Below are positions 1 to 5,821 of a stretch of 6,492 nt of DNA, piece by piece. Origin of the DNA: Opitutaceae bacterium (GTDB taxonomy: Bacteria; Verrucomicrobiota; Verrucomicrobiia; Opitutales; Opitutaceae); NCBI GenBank assembly GCA_025352845.1, contig JANXSC010000474.1:1-6492 (forward strand), given 5' to 3'. The translations under genes were made by a program, and so were the position numbers. The notes beneath the pieces are model-generated. The model saw only the letters and a program-made list of their open reading frames with translations. It searched no databases and was not told the origin of the DNA. How positions within the stretch are numbered: position 1 is the stretch's first letter; the number at the start of each line of letters is the position of its first letter.

Positions 1-294
1 TTAATTCGATGCAGTTGGAAACCGAAAAAATCAAAGCCTCTTACGGGCAGATATTCAGCTGCACACAGCCGGTTTGCCGCGAAAATTAGTCACTGCGCGA
101 TTAGCAAAACCTTCGGCGATAATTAATCAGCGCTTTCCTAGCTGCTGTCAGAGTGAATGGTGGCCTCGCATGACATGGTCAGGCGGTTGACTTGCGATGC
201 TGTTTGTTGAGGAAAGGCCCGGCGCTGTCGAATGATTTGCTGCGATTCGTCCACTCGCTGGCGCTCGCGGTTACTAGGTCGGTGGCGAGCGGGA
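1..294. other. Left-edge intergenic region, no convincing gene
   Basis: No convincing gene is present. Two plus-strand frames are open from the left edge: one ends at the TAG at 87-89 (tail ...TQPVCREN) and one at the TAA at 124-126. Either could be the last codons of a gene entering from outside, but neither is recognisable. Two inverted repeats are visible. GCGCGATTA (95-103) pairs with TAATCAGCGC (124-133) with one bulged base. CGCTCGC (262-268) pairs with GCGAGCG (285-291), starting just after the receptor stop codon when read on the minus strand. The second could be a weak terminator for the receptor, but no T-run follows it. The stretch is less GC-rich than the receptor gene beside it. 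Confidence 0.5.
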
Positions 295-3200
295 TCACAG
301 CCGCGTCGTCACGCCGAGTTTGAAACTCGTGCCGGCGCCGGCGGCGTAGCTCGGGATTTCGCGGCCGAAGGCGTGGACGTAGTCGTTGTTCGTCCAGTCG
401 TTCGTCAGATTGTAGATGTCGAAGAAAAGGCTGGTCGTGCGGCTGAGGTTATACTGCGCCTTGAAATCCCAGAGCGTGCGCGCGTGTTGGAAGACATCGT
501 AGAGCATCGTGCCGGGGACGACGCCGGCGCCGGACCCGAAATTGCCGGAGGTGGAGCTGCGGAAAAACGCGCTGCGATAGTTCATCATGACGCGCAGATC
601 GAGGCCGTAGCCGCGCCACGTAAGGCCGGCGTTGGCGCTGCGGGGCGTGAGATTCGGCAGGCGCGTGGTGGTCGCCGCCGAGCCGAAGTCGCCCTTGGTG
701 TCGAGGTAGGTGAAGTTGGCGAAAGAGCCGAGGCCGCGCAGGGCGCCGGGAAGAAACGTGTATTGCTGCTGGTGGTTGAGCTCGATGCCGCGGATGCGGG
801 CGGAGCCGATGTTGCGATTCTGCGTGAGGGTCCAGCCGGCGTAGTCGCCGCCGAAGCCGTTGTCGGTGCCGGCGGGCACGGTGGACTGGAACGTGCGAAA
901 ATAATTCGTGATCTGTTTCAGGAAAACGCCGGCGGAGAGCTGGCCGATGCCGGTGAAATATTTCGCGACGGTGACGTCGAAGTTGTCGGAGGTGTAGGGC
1001 TTCAGGTCGGGGTTGCCACCGGAGATCGTCTGGTTGGTCTCGTTGGGCACGAGCGTGGGGAGGAGGTTGAGCGGGGGCGGGCGGCTGATGGACTTCGAGT
1101 AGCTGGCGCGGGCCTGCACGTCCTGTGCGACATCGTAAACGAGGTGGAGGCCGGGAAACGTGTTGTTGTAGCTGGTGCCGGCGGTGACTTTGCCGCGGAA
1201 GTTGTCGAGGGCGCGCGCGGCGTTCACCGCGGGCGTGGCGGTGGCGAGGTTGTTGTTGGTCGCGTTGGACACGCGGAGGAAGTTCGTGCCGCGGGTCTCG
1301 GTCTGTTCGACGCGGAGGCCGGTGAGGACGCGGAGGCGGTGAAACCTGAGGCTGCCCTGCAGGTAGGCGGCGTTGATGGTCTCGTCAAACTCGGCGTCGT
1401 TGACGCGCGATTGGTAGAGAGTGTTCCAGACGTCGGCGGCGGACTGCGTCCAATTGGCGGAGTTGGCCCAGACATCGCCGGTTAGGCCCGTCTGTGGAAG
1501 CTGGAGAAACGGGAACGGACCGTAGCGGCCGCCCGACATGCGCATCGGATTGCCGACCCACGGCGTGATGCCGCCGGTGGGGACCGTGGTGGCGGGGCCG
1601 GCGTAGGTGTAGTAGTTCAGGTCTCGATTGGCCTTCTGGTAAAAGCCCGCCTGCTTCACGCCGATCTTGAGCGTGAGCGGAATCGTGGTGGCGAACGTGT
1701 TTTCCAAATCGGCGCGCCCGCCCCAGCGCTGCGCGGGCGCAGAGTAGGAGATGAGCTGCGAATCGGGCCGGACGGCGTAGTTGACGGGATTGGTCCAGTC
1801 GGGGCCGCCGGTCTGAATCACGGCGGGATCCCAGTCGCCGTGACCGCGACGGTCGAGCCGCCAGCTCACGCCGGTGAGCCGGGCGAAGAGTTGGTTGAGC
1901 TGGGGATATAGGGTGCGATTCTTGGAGTAGTTGAAATCGACGCTGAGTTTGCCGCTGCCACCGAAGAGACGCTGCTCGATGCCACCGGAGAGCGTCGTGC
2001 TTTCGCTCTCGCGGATGTAGAGCACGGACTCGAGATCGACGGTGCCGTTGCGGGCCTCGAGGTTTTCGTAGGTGGAGCCGGGGACGAAATTGGCGGCGGC
2101 GGCGGTCGTGGTGAGTTTCCAACGGAAATACGACGGCGAAGAACCGCTGCGGCGTTTCACGCGGCTGTAGGTGCTCTTAAAGGACAGCGTGGTGTCGGGG
2201 CTGAGCTTGTAGTCGGCGTTGAGGCCGAGGTTGAGCGAGGGCGACTGTTTGCCGAGACCGCCCCACTGGCCGGCACCATAGGCGCGCTGGAGGGGCTCGT
2301 TCGGATTCACGGCGGCGACGAAGAAACCCGTCTGCGCGGCGGCGGCCTGACGCGGGCCGACCTCAGTGATGAGGCCGTTGCCGATGTTGCGCTGAAACGT
2401 GCCGACGACGCCGAGATTGTTTTTTCCGCCGAAGAGGGAGAAAACGTCGGAGTAGCTCACGTTGAGCAGGTCGAGCTCGGGGCGATCCTTGTAGGGCACG
2501 CTGCGGTGCTCGTAGCTCTCGGCCCACGCGGTGCCGGCGGTGAGCGAGATCAGGCGGCCGGGCGTGCGGTCGTAGGCGCGCTTGGTGCGGAGGTTCATGT
2601 AGCCGGCGATGGCGTTGCCATCCATGTCCGGCGTCGGGGATTTTATGATTTCGGCGGAGGCGAGGGTGCCGGTGCTGACCTGGCCGAAGTAAACGTTGCC
2701 GTTGCTGATCGCGGTGCCGCCGGAGACGGCGATCTGCGAGCCATCGACGAGGAGCGAGGAAAAATCCTGCGTCATGCCGCGGATGTAGATCGCGCCGACC
2801 TCGCCGCCGCTGCCGTCGACCGAGACACCAGGCAGGCGCTGGAGCATCTCGCCGATGGCGGCGGCGGGATTGCCGAAGGCATCGATGGCGGCGACGGTGC
2901 GGACGTTGGCGGCGTTGCGCTCCTCCTGAATCGCGGCGGCCTGGCCCTCGCGCAGGCCCTTCACGACGAATTTTTCCAATTTGTAGAGCGCGGAGTTGAG
3001 CGCGATGTCGCGGGTGGCGTTCTGTCCGGCGGCGACATCGACGACCACGCGCTGATCATCGAGGCCGGGGTAGGAGACGACGAGCGTGCGTGCGCCAGCG
3101 GGCACGACGAGGCGGTAGCTGCCGTCGCGGTCGGTCGTCGTCCGGACATCGGTGCCTTCAATGCCGACAACGACGCTGGTGAGCACGTCGCCGGTGGCTT

Positions 3201-3333
3201 GGTTGGTGATGCGACCGGTGATGACGCCGGAGCTCTCTGCTCCGAATGCGCGACCCGACGTGAAGAGAACGAACGCGAACAGGAGCGTTGGCAAAACGCG
3301 AACGACACTACGAGCGAGAGGAGCGGAGTTCAT
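295..3333 (-). CDS. TonB-dependent outer-membrane receptor
   Basis: This is an outer-membrane receptor for active, TonB/ExbBD-energised uptake of a substrate that cannot be identified here. Counting from the ATG at 3333 the protein has 1012 residues. It starts with a signal peptide (MNSAPLARS, then a hydrophobic run ending AFGA). A carboxypeptidase-regulatory-like beta-sandwich follows (about 35-115), then a TonB-box-like segment KLEKFVVKG (about 118-126). The plug covers about 135-250 and includes MLQRLPGVSVDG, IYIRGM and EIIKSPTPDMDGNAIAG. A long beta-barrel with receptor motifs such as YSKSISRPPP, GNPDLKPYTSDNFD, RIRGIELNHQQQ and LPNLTPRSANAGLTW fills the rest. An in-frame ATG at 3375 would add 14 residues, but it leaves a long n-region before the signal sequence, so 3333 is preferred; neither start has a clear Shine-Dalgarno. 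The stop is TGA at 297-295. The last residue is Leu, where an aromatic is usual for barrels. The gene is divergent from the YncE-type gene. The family call is firm; the ligand is unknown. Confidence 0.95.
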   Translation of the reverse strand: MNSAPLARSVVRVLPTLLFAFVLFTSGRAFGAESSGVITGRITNQATGDVLTSVVVGIEGTDVRTTTDRDGSYRLVVPAGARTLVVSYPGLDDQRVVVDVAAGQNATRDIALNSALYKLEKFVVKGLREGQAAAIQEERNAANVRTVAAIDAFGNPAAAIGEMLQRLPGVSVDGSGGEVGAIYIRGMTQDFSSLLVDGSQIAVSGGTAISNGNVYFGQVSTGTLASAEIIKSPTPDMDGNAIAGYMNLRTKRAYDRTPGRLISLTAGTAWAESYEHRSVPYKDRPELDLLNVSYSDVFSLFGGKNNLGVVGTFQRNIGNGLITEVGPRQAAAAQTGFFVAAVNPNEPLQRAYGAGQWGGLGKQSPSLNLGLNADYKLSPDTTLSFKSTYSRVKRRSGSSPSYFRWKLTTTAAAANFVPGSTYENLEARNGTVDLESVLYIRESESTTLSGGIEQRLFGGSGKLSVDFNYSKNRTLYPQLNQLFARLTGVSWRLDRRGHGDWDPAVIQTGGPDWTNPVNYAVRPDSQLISYSAPAQRWGGRADLENTFATTIPLTLKIGVKQAGFYQKANRDLNYYTYAGPATTVPTGGITPWVGNPMRMSGGRYGPFPFLQLPQTGLTGDVWANSANWTQSAADVWNTLYQSRVNDAEFDETINAAYLQGSLRFHRLRVLTGLRVEQTETRGTNFLRVSNATNNNLATATPAVNAARALDNFRGKVTAGTSYNNTFPGLHLVYDVAQDVQARASYSKSISRPPPLNLLPTLVPNETNQTISGGNPDLKPYTSDNFDVTVAKYFTGIGQLSAGVFLKQITNYFRTFQSTVPAGTDNGFGGDYAGWTLTQNRNIGSARIRGIELNHQQQYTFLPGALRGLGSFANFTYLDTKGDFGSAATTTRLPNLTPRSANAGLTWRGYGLDLRVMMNYRSAFFRSSTSGNFGSGAGVVPGTMLYDVFQHARTLWDFKAQYNLSRTTSLFFDIYNLTNDWTNNDYVHAFGREIPSYAAGAGTSFKLGVTTRL

Positions 3334-3395
3334 GCCCGAGCAGTCGAATTTTTTTCCAAGTGTGAAGCAACGCATTTGGCGCGGTCGCGAACCAA

Positions 3396-3416
3396 GCTGA
3401 GGCGTCGCGCCTCAGC
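3396..3416. repeat. Perfect hairpin in divergent spacer
   Basis: GCTGAGGCG (3396-3404) and its exact reverse complement CGCCTCAGC (3408-3416) are separated by three bases. The hairpin lies upstream of both divergent genes, 21 bp before the upstream ATG (3375) of the receptor. A nine-pair stem with a three-base loop could be an operator dyad, an RNA hairpin in the receptor leader, or a REP-like unit. No T-run flanks it, so a terminator is unlikely. Confidence 0.6.
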
Positions 3417-3418
3417 GC

Positions 3419-3449
3419 CGGCGGTGGGAAGCCATCGCTTCACCCGCCG
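3419..3449. repeat. Imperfect second hairpin next to first
   Basis: The left arm (3419-3432) and right arm (3437-3449) around the loop CATC pair as CGGCGG/CCGCCG, TG/CA and AAGC/GCTT, with a two-base bulge on the left and a one-base bulge on the right. It follows the perfect hairpin with only two bases between them. Two adjacent GC-rich stem-loops are the form of a REP doublet, but no second copy was seen in this window. Confidence 0.4.
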
Positions 3450-3493
3450 ATGGCGAACACCCTTTTCCCCGCCGCCGCGTCTCCCGTTGCACC

Positions 3494-4513
3494 ATGCGAA
3501 AACTCCCCCTCGGTTTGCTGCTCGGCCTCGGCCTTGTGTCGTCCACCGGATTTGCCCAGCCGTTTTCGTCCGCGCCCTACAAAATCGTTGCCACCGCGAA
3601 GGTCGGCGGTGCCGGCGGCTTTGACTACGTGACCGCCGATCCCGTGGGCCGACGGCTCTACATCCCGCGCGGCGATCGCGTGACGGTGTTTGACCTCGAT
3701 ACGCTCGCGTCGGTCGGCGCCGTGCCCGAGACGGCGGGCGTGCGCGGTGCGGCGGTCGATCCGGTTTCGCACCATGGTTTCAGCAGCAGCAAGCCCGTCG
3801 TGATGTGGGACACGCGCACGCTCGCCACGCTCAAGACCATCCCGGTCGAGGGCAACCCCGACGGCATCCTCTTCGAGCCTGCGACCTCGCGCATCTGGGT
3901 GCTTAGCCACCGCGCACCCAACGTCACCGTGATCGATGCCAAGGATGGTTCGATCGTCGGCACCATCGATCTCGGCGGCGCGCCGGAGCAGGCGCAGAGC
4001 GACGGGCAGGGCCGTGTGTTCATCGACATCGAAGACAAGGACAAGATCGCCGTCGTCGACGCGCGCGCGCTCAAAGTCACCGCGACCTACGATCTCGCCG
4101 GCAAGGGCGGCACGCCCGCGGGTCTCGCGCTCGACATCAAGAACCGCATCCTCTTCGCCTGCTGCCGCAACCCCGCGACGTGCGTCATCCTCAACGCCGA
4201 CACCGGAAAAATTATCGCGACGCTCCCCATCGGCGCCGGCACCGATGGCGCGGTTTTTAACGCGAGCACCATGGAAGCCTTCAGCTCGCAGAGCGACGGC
4301 ACGCTCACAGTCATCAAGGAGAACAGCCCGACGAGTTTCGAAGTCGTGCAAACCGTGACGACGAAACCCGGCGCGAAAACCTCCACGCTCGATCCGAAAA
4401 CGAATCGCGTGCTGCTCATCACTGTCGACCGCGAGCCCGCCGCCCTCGGCAAGAAAGCCGGCCGTGGCGCGGTGGTGCCGGACTCGTTTACGATTCTGGC
4501 GGTCGGGCGGTGA
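3494..4513 (+). CDS. Exported YncE-family beta-propeller protein
   Basis: A 339-residue secreted protein, probably periplasmic, built of repeated beta-propeller blades of about 40 residues (YVTN/YncE type). The signal peptide is MRKLPLGLLLGLGLVSSTGFA, with likely cleavage before QPF. Blade-like repeats include FDYVTADPVGRRLYIPRGDRV (about 43-62), GILFEPATSRIWVLSH (124-139), NVTVIDAKDGSIVGTIDL (143-160), KIAVVDARALKVTATYDL (184-201) and ILNADTGKIIATLPI (232-246). The C-terminus (about 284-338, TSTLDPKTNRVLLIT to SFTILAVG) matches the closing blade seen in this family. No catalytic residues are evident; such proteins act as binding or scaffolding modules. The start at 3494 is fixed by the signal peptide; there is no Shine-Dalgarno. 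It is divergent from the TonB-dependent receptor, as yncE is from yncD in Escherichia coli, suggesting a shared envelope role. An odd CC pair (223-224) and C230 are present. The exact ligand is unknown. Confidence 0.92.
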   Translation: MRKLPLGLLLGLGLVSSTGFAQPFSSAPYKIVATAKVGGAGGFDYVTADPVGRRLYIPRGDRVTVFDLDTLASVGAVPETAGVRGAAVDPVSHHGFSSSKPVVMWDTRTLATLKTIPVEGNPDGILFEPATSRIWVLSHRAPNVTVIDAKDGSIVGTIDLGGAPEQAQSDGQGRVFIDIEDKDKIAVVDARALKVTATYDLAGKGGTPAGLALDIKNRILFACCRNPATCVILNADTGKIIATLPIGAGTDGAVFNASTMEAFSSQSDGTLTVIKENSPTSFEVVQTVTTKPGAKTSTLDPKTNRVLLITVDREPAALGKKAGRGAVVPDSFTILAVGR

Positions 4514-4545
4514 AAAGTCGCCGGTATAGCACGATCAGGCTGTAG

Positions 4546-4660
4546 TGGCGGTCGTTATTCTACTTCGCTTTCAAGATGAGCCTAACATCGCCTGCAAGCA
4601 GGCTGTTACAGGTAGGAAAATTAGTCTCATCTTGAAAGCGAACTGGAATTAGTTGCGCCA
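4546..4660. repeat. Nested inverted repeat, MITE-like element
   Basis: The arms at 4546-4580 and 4626-4660 are reverse complements at 28 of 35 positions in register. The inner 17 bp are perfect: TTCGCTTTCAAGATGAG at 4564-4580 against 4626-4642. The 45-bp centre holds its own hairpin: GCCTGC (4590-4595) with GCAGGC (4598-4603) around AA, extended by TAACA (4583-4587) with TGTTA (4604-4608) and CC with GG. The whole 115 bp can therefore fold into one long stem-loop or cruciform. Long terminal inverted repeats around a tiny non-coding core fit a miniature inverted-repeat transposable element or a remnant of an insertion sequence. No convincing target-site duplication is seen. Alternatives are a strong bidirectional transcription barrier for the convergent genes or a structured RNA. 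Confidence 0.6.
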
Positions 4661-4766
4661 TGCCACGTTTGTCGGCGTTCCTCACAGTGCGTTCAGTGTG
4701 AAATTCCGCGGCCTCGACGCGAAACTCACTGGTGTAGAAGGCGCGAAAGTGATCGAGGGATTTTAG
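4653..4766 (+). pseudogene. Possible gene-tail remnant
   Basis: A frame open from TTG at 4653, directly after an in-frame TAG, to TAG at 4764-4766 encodes 37 codons, including FSVKFRGLDAKLTGVEGAK. The composition looks protein-like (alternating hydrophobic and charged residues, no low complexity), and it begins at the right arm of the inverted repeat, as a gene truncated by that element would. It matches no family I recognise, and a 37-codon open frame can arise by chance, so this is only a candidate. Confidence 0.15.
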
Positions 4767-4780
4767 GGTAGGAGGACTAA

Positions 4781-4912
4781 ATGCGTCGCGCGACCGCCGT
4801 GCGGATCAAGCGGGTATTACGCCTCGTTCAATTCAGGGGAAGCGTGTTGGTCGGACTTCTTAACAACACGTCTGCGCTGAAGATACTCCGCTCGGTAAAG
4901 CAGATAATTTGA
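4781..4912 (+). CDS. Candidate small basic ORF with strong RBS
   Basis: ATG at 4781 is preceded by AGGAGG (4770-4775) with a five-base spacer, the only textbook Shine-Dalgarno noticed in the window. The frame runs 43 codons to TGA at 4910-4912 and encodes a basic peptide starting MRRATAVRIKRVLRLVQF, with a mildly hydrophobic middle (SVLVGLL). It overlaps the 3' end of the orphan gene in antisense by 96 bp and begins 14 bases after the stop of the preceding remnant frame. It may be a real small protein, the start of a gene replaced downstream, or chance. Confidence 0.15.
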   Translation: MRRATAVRIKRVLRLVQFRGSVLVGLLNNTSALKILRSVKQII

Positions 4913-5503
4913 ACGGTAAAGCGATTCCAAGGACTGCTTGAAGAATGTGCGAACGGTCGTCTCGTCTGACTCTAGCGGGAGAGTGATGTGAATCCGACCC
5001 AGCGATGAACAGTCTTCCGGCGTGGAAGCCAGAAGGGTAAAGTCGCGGGCGATAGAATACACTAAACTACACTTGTGTTGGGTGAGCTTGCGCACGTAGG
5101 GAGAAGCAGCCCATCCACGGGGTCTGCCGTAGTCGTGTAACTCAGCTTTACCGAGCCTCGAAAGCTGGACGATCTGGTGCCAGTAGTCGTCGCGCATGTG
5201 GCAAATCTGCTCAGGTGATGCGATGGGTGCCTCGATAAACCAACCGTAAAGTGAAACGCCCAGAGTAAAGTCTACCCCCATCTTGGCTGAGTGCTCAATA
5301 ATGCCAGTAGAAAACGGCATAATATGGCAGTGGGCACTTGGCCACTCCTCACGAATATGAAGCTCGGCTGCGAGCATCTTGAATAGGTGTTGAAACGCGT
5401 CGATGGCTGCAATCGTTCGTTGCTGGCCCTCCACCTCGGGAATAGTCTGATTGATGTCACCGAATTTCTCCGTGTCGCGTTGGGCTATTTGGAACCAGTT
5501 CAT
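4817..5503 (-). CDS. Hypothetical protein, 228 aa, unrecognised
   Basis: I do not recognise this family. The 228-residue product has no signal peptide or membrane segment and looks cytosolic, with mixed alpha/beta character. Visible points are an early helix (about 29-50, TIAAIDAFQHLFKMLAAEL), an HCH triplet (58-60), a Trp/Tyr-rich middle (SLYGWF 84-89, DDYWHQIVQL 105-114), a Gly/Arg turn DYGRPRGW (124-131), a strand-like IHITLPLE (171-178) and a basic, Tyr-rich C-terminal helix (about 183-216, ending YLQRRRVVKK). The start ATG at 5503 is the first in frame after an upstream TAG; there is no clear Shine-Dalgarno. Sample lines of the gene run about 43-50% GC, whereas the flanking receptor, propeller and cytochrome genes are clearly above 60%. 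It stands alone, convergent with the YncE-type gene and divergent from the cytochrome gene. The low GC and the nearby inverted repeat suggest acquisition by transfer. It is very likely a real gene because of its length in an otherwise interrupted, moderate-GC region. Confidence 0.72.
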   Translation of the reverse strand: MNWFQIAQRDTEKFGDINQTIPEVEGQQRTIAAIDAFQHLFKMLAAELHIREEWPSAHCHIMPFSTGIIEHSAKMGVDFTLGVSLYGWFIEAPIASPEQICHMRDDYWHQIVQLSRLGKAELHDYGRPRGWAASPYVRKLTQHKCSLVYSIARDFTLLASTPEDCSSLGRIHITLPLESDETTVRTFFKQSLESLYRSNYLLYRAEYLQRRRVVKKSDQHASPELNEA

Positions 5504-5821
5504 AGAATGGCGTGCGGCGATGGGCCTAAGATTCTACCATTGCTTCAGCCGCAGCCAGAATGGTTGGAGGTATCGCATAACACGGTCAGGTGTTTGACGC
5601 ATAATAGCGGTTAATTGCGGAGCAACCGAGAGTTGTCGACAGTTTTGCCATCGGCGTGACTCCGGAAATTCCGCCTGCATCGAACCATGTGGAATCGGAT
5701 TCGTCGGTGGTGAGTCCGTTGCATCTCTCCGAGCGCGCAGTGGTTCGGGTTGGGGATTGAAACCGGAGGTTGTCTTTACCGGAGCGAGGCTTTCATTTGG
5801 CGACGACTTTCTCTCTGTCCC
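5504..5821. other. Divergent spacer with small repeats, no gene
   Basis: No gene is supported here. The spacer separates the divergent orphan gene and cytochrome gene and should hold both promoters, though no convincing -35/-10 pair was found. Small patterns seen are: the inverted repeat ACCATT (5536-5541) with AATGGT (5559-5564); the direct repeat CGCATAA at 5574-5580 and 5598-5604; AACAC (5579-5583) with GTGTT (5590-5594); the palindrome TGTCGACA (5634-5641); CGGAA-A-TTCCG (5663-5673); and the direct repeat ACCGGAG at 5762-5768 and 5778-5784. Any of these could be a regulator site; none matches a site I know. Confidence 0.55.

Larger units (their letters stand above)
4514..4816. other. Intergenic region with inverted repeat and weak ORF traces
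   Basis: About 300 bp between the convergent ends of the YncE-type gene and the orphan gene. It holds the long nested inverted repeat at 4546-4660 and then some 150 bp with two weak reading-frame signals, listed separately. No T-rich intrinsic terminator follows the YncE-type gene; the inverted repeat is the only strong fold that could end its transcript. Base composition drops sharply after the YncE-type stop codon. Confidence 0.7.

Noticed and set aside
232..1485. Long plus-strand open frame opposite the receptor gene (417 codons)
   Set aside because: It is antisense to a clearly recognisable TonB-dependent receptor. Its Ala/Gly/Val/Arg/Glu-heavy product is typical of a shadow frame in GC-rich DNA.
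2506..3624. Plus-strand open frame of 372 codons across the receptor start and divergent spacer
   Set aside because: It is a low-complexity shadow of the receptor and runs over the spacer into the YncE-type gene in another frame, with no recognisable domain.
3440..4351. Minus-strand open frame of 303 codons opposite the YncE-type gene
   Set aside because: It is an antisense shadow rich in Arg, Gly, Ala and Asp. The plus-strand frame has a signal peptide and propeller repeats.
4580..4608. GCCTAAC next to the inner hairpin, reminiscent of an integron attC core site (GTTAGGC on the minus strand)
   Set aside because: The partner core site does not fit the RYYYAAC/GTTRRRY pair and the spacing is under 35 bases, too short for attC. 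There is no integrase and no second site in the window.
4546..4660. Retron-like non-coding RNA reading of the nested inverted repeat
   Set aside because: No reverse transcriptase is encoded anywhere in the window and the orphan protein shows no YxDD-type motif.
5755..5763. GATTGAAAC, which resembles the 3' end of many CRISPR repeats
   Set aside because: It occurs once, with no repeat-spacer periodicity and no cas genes nearby.
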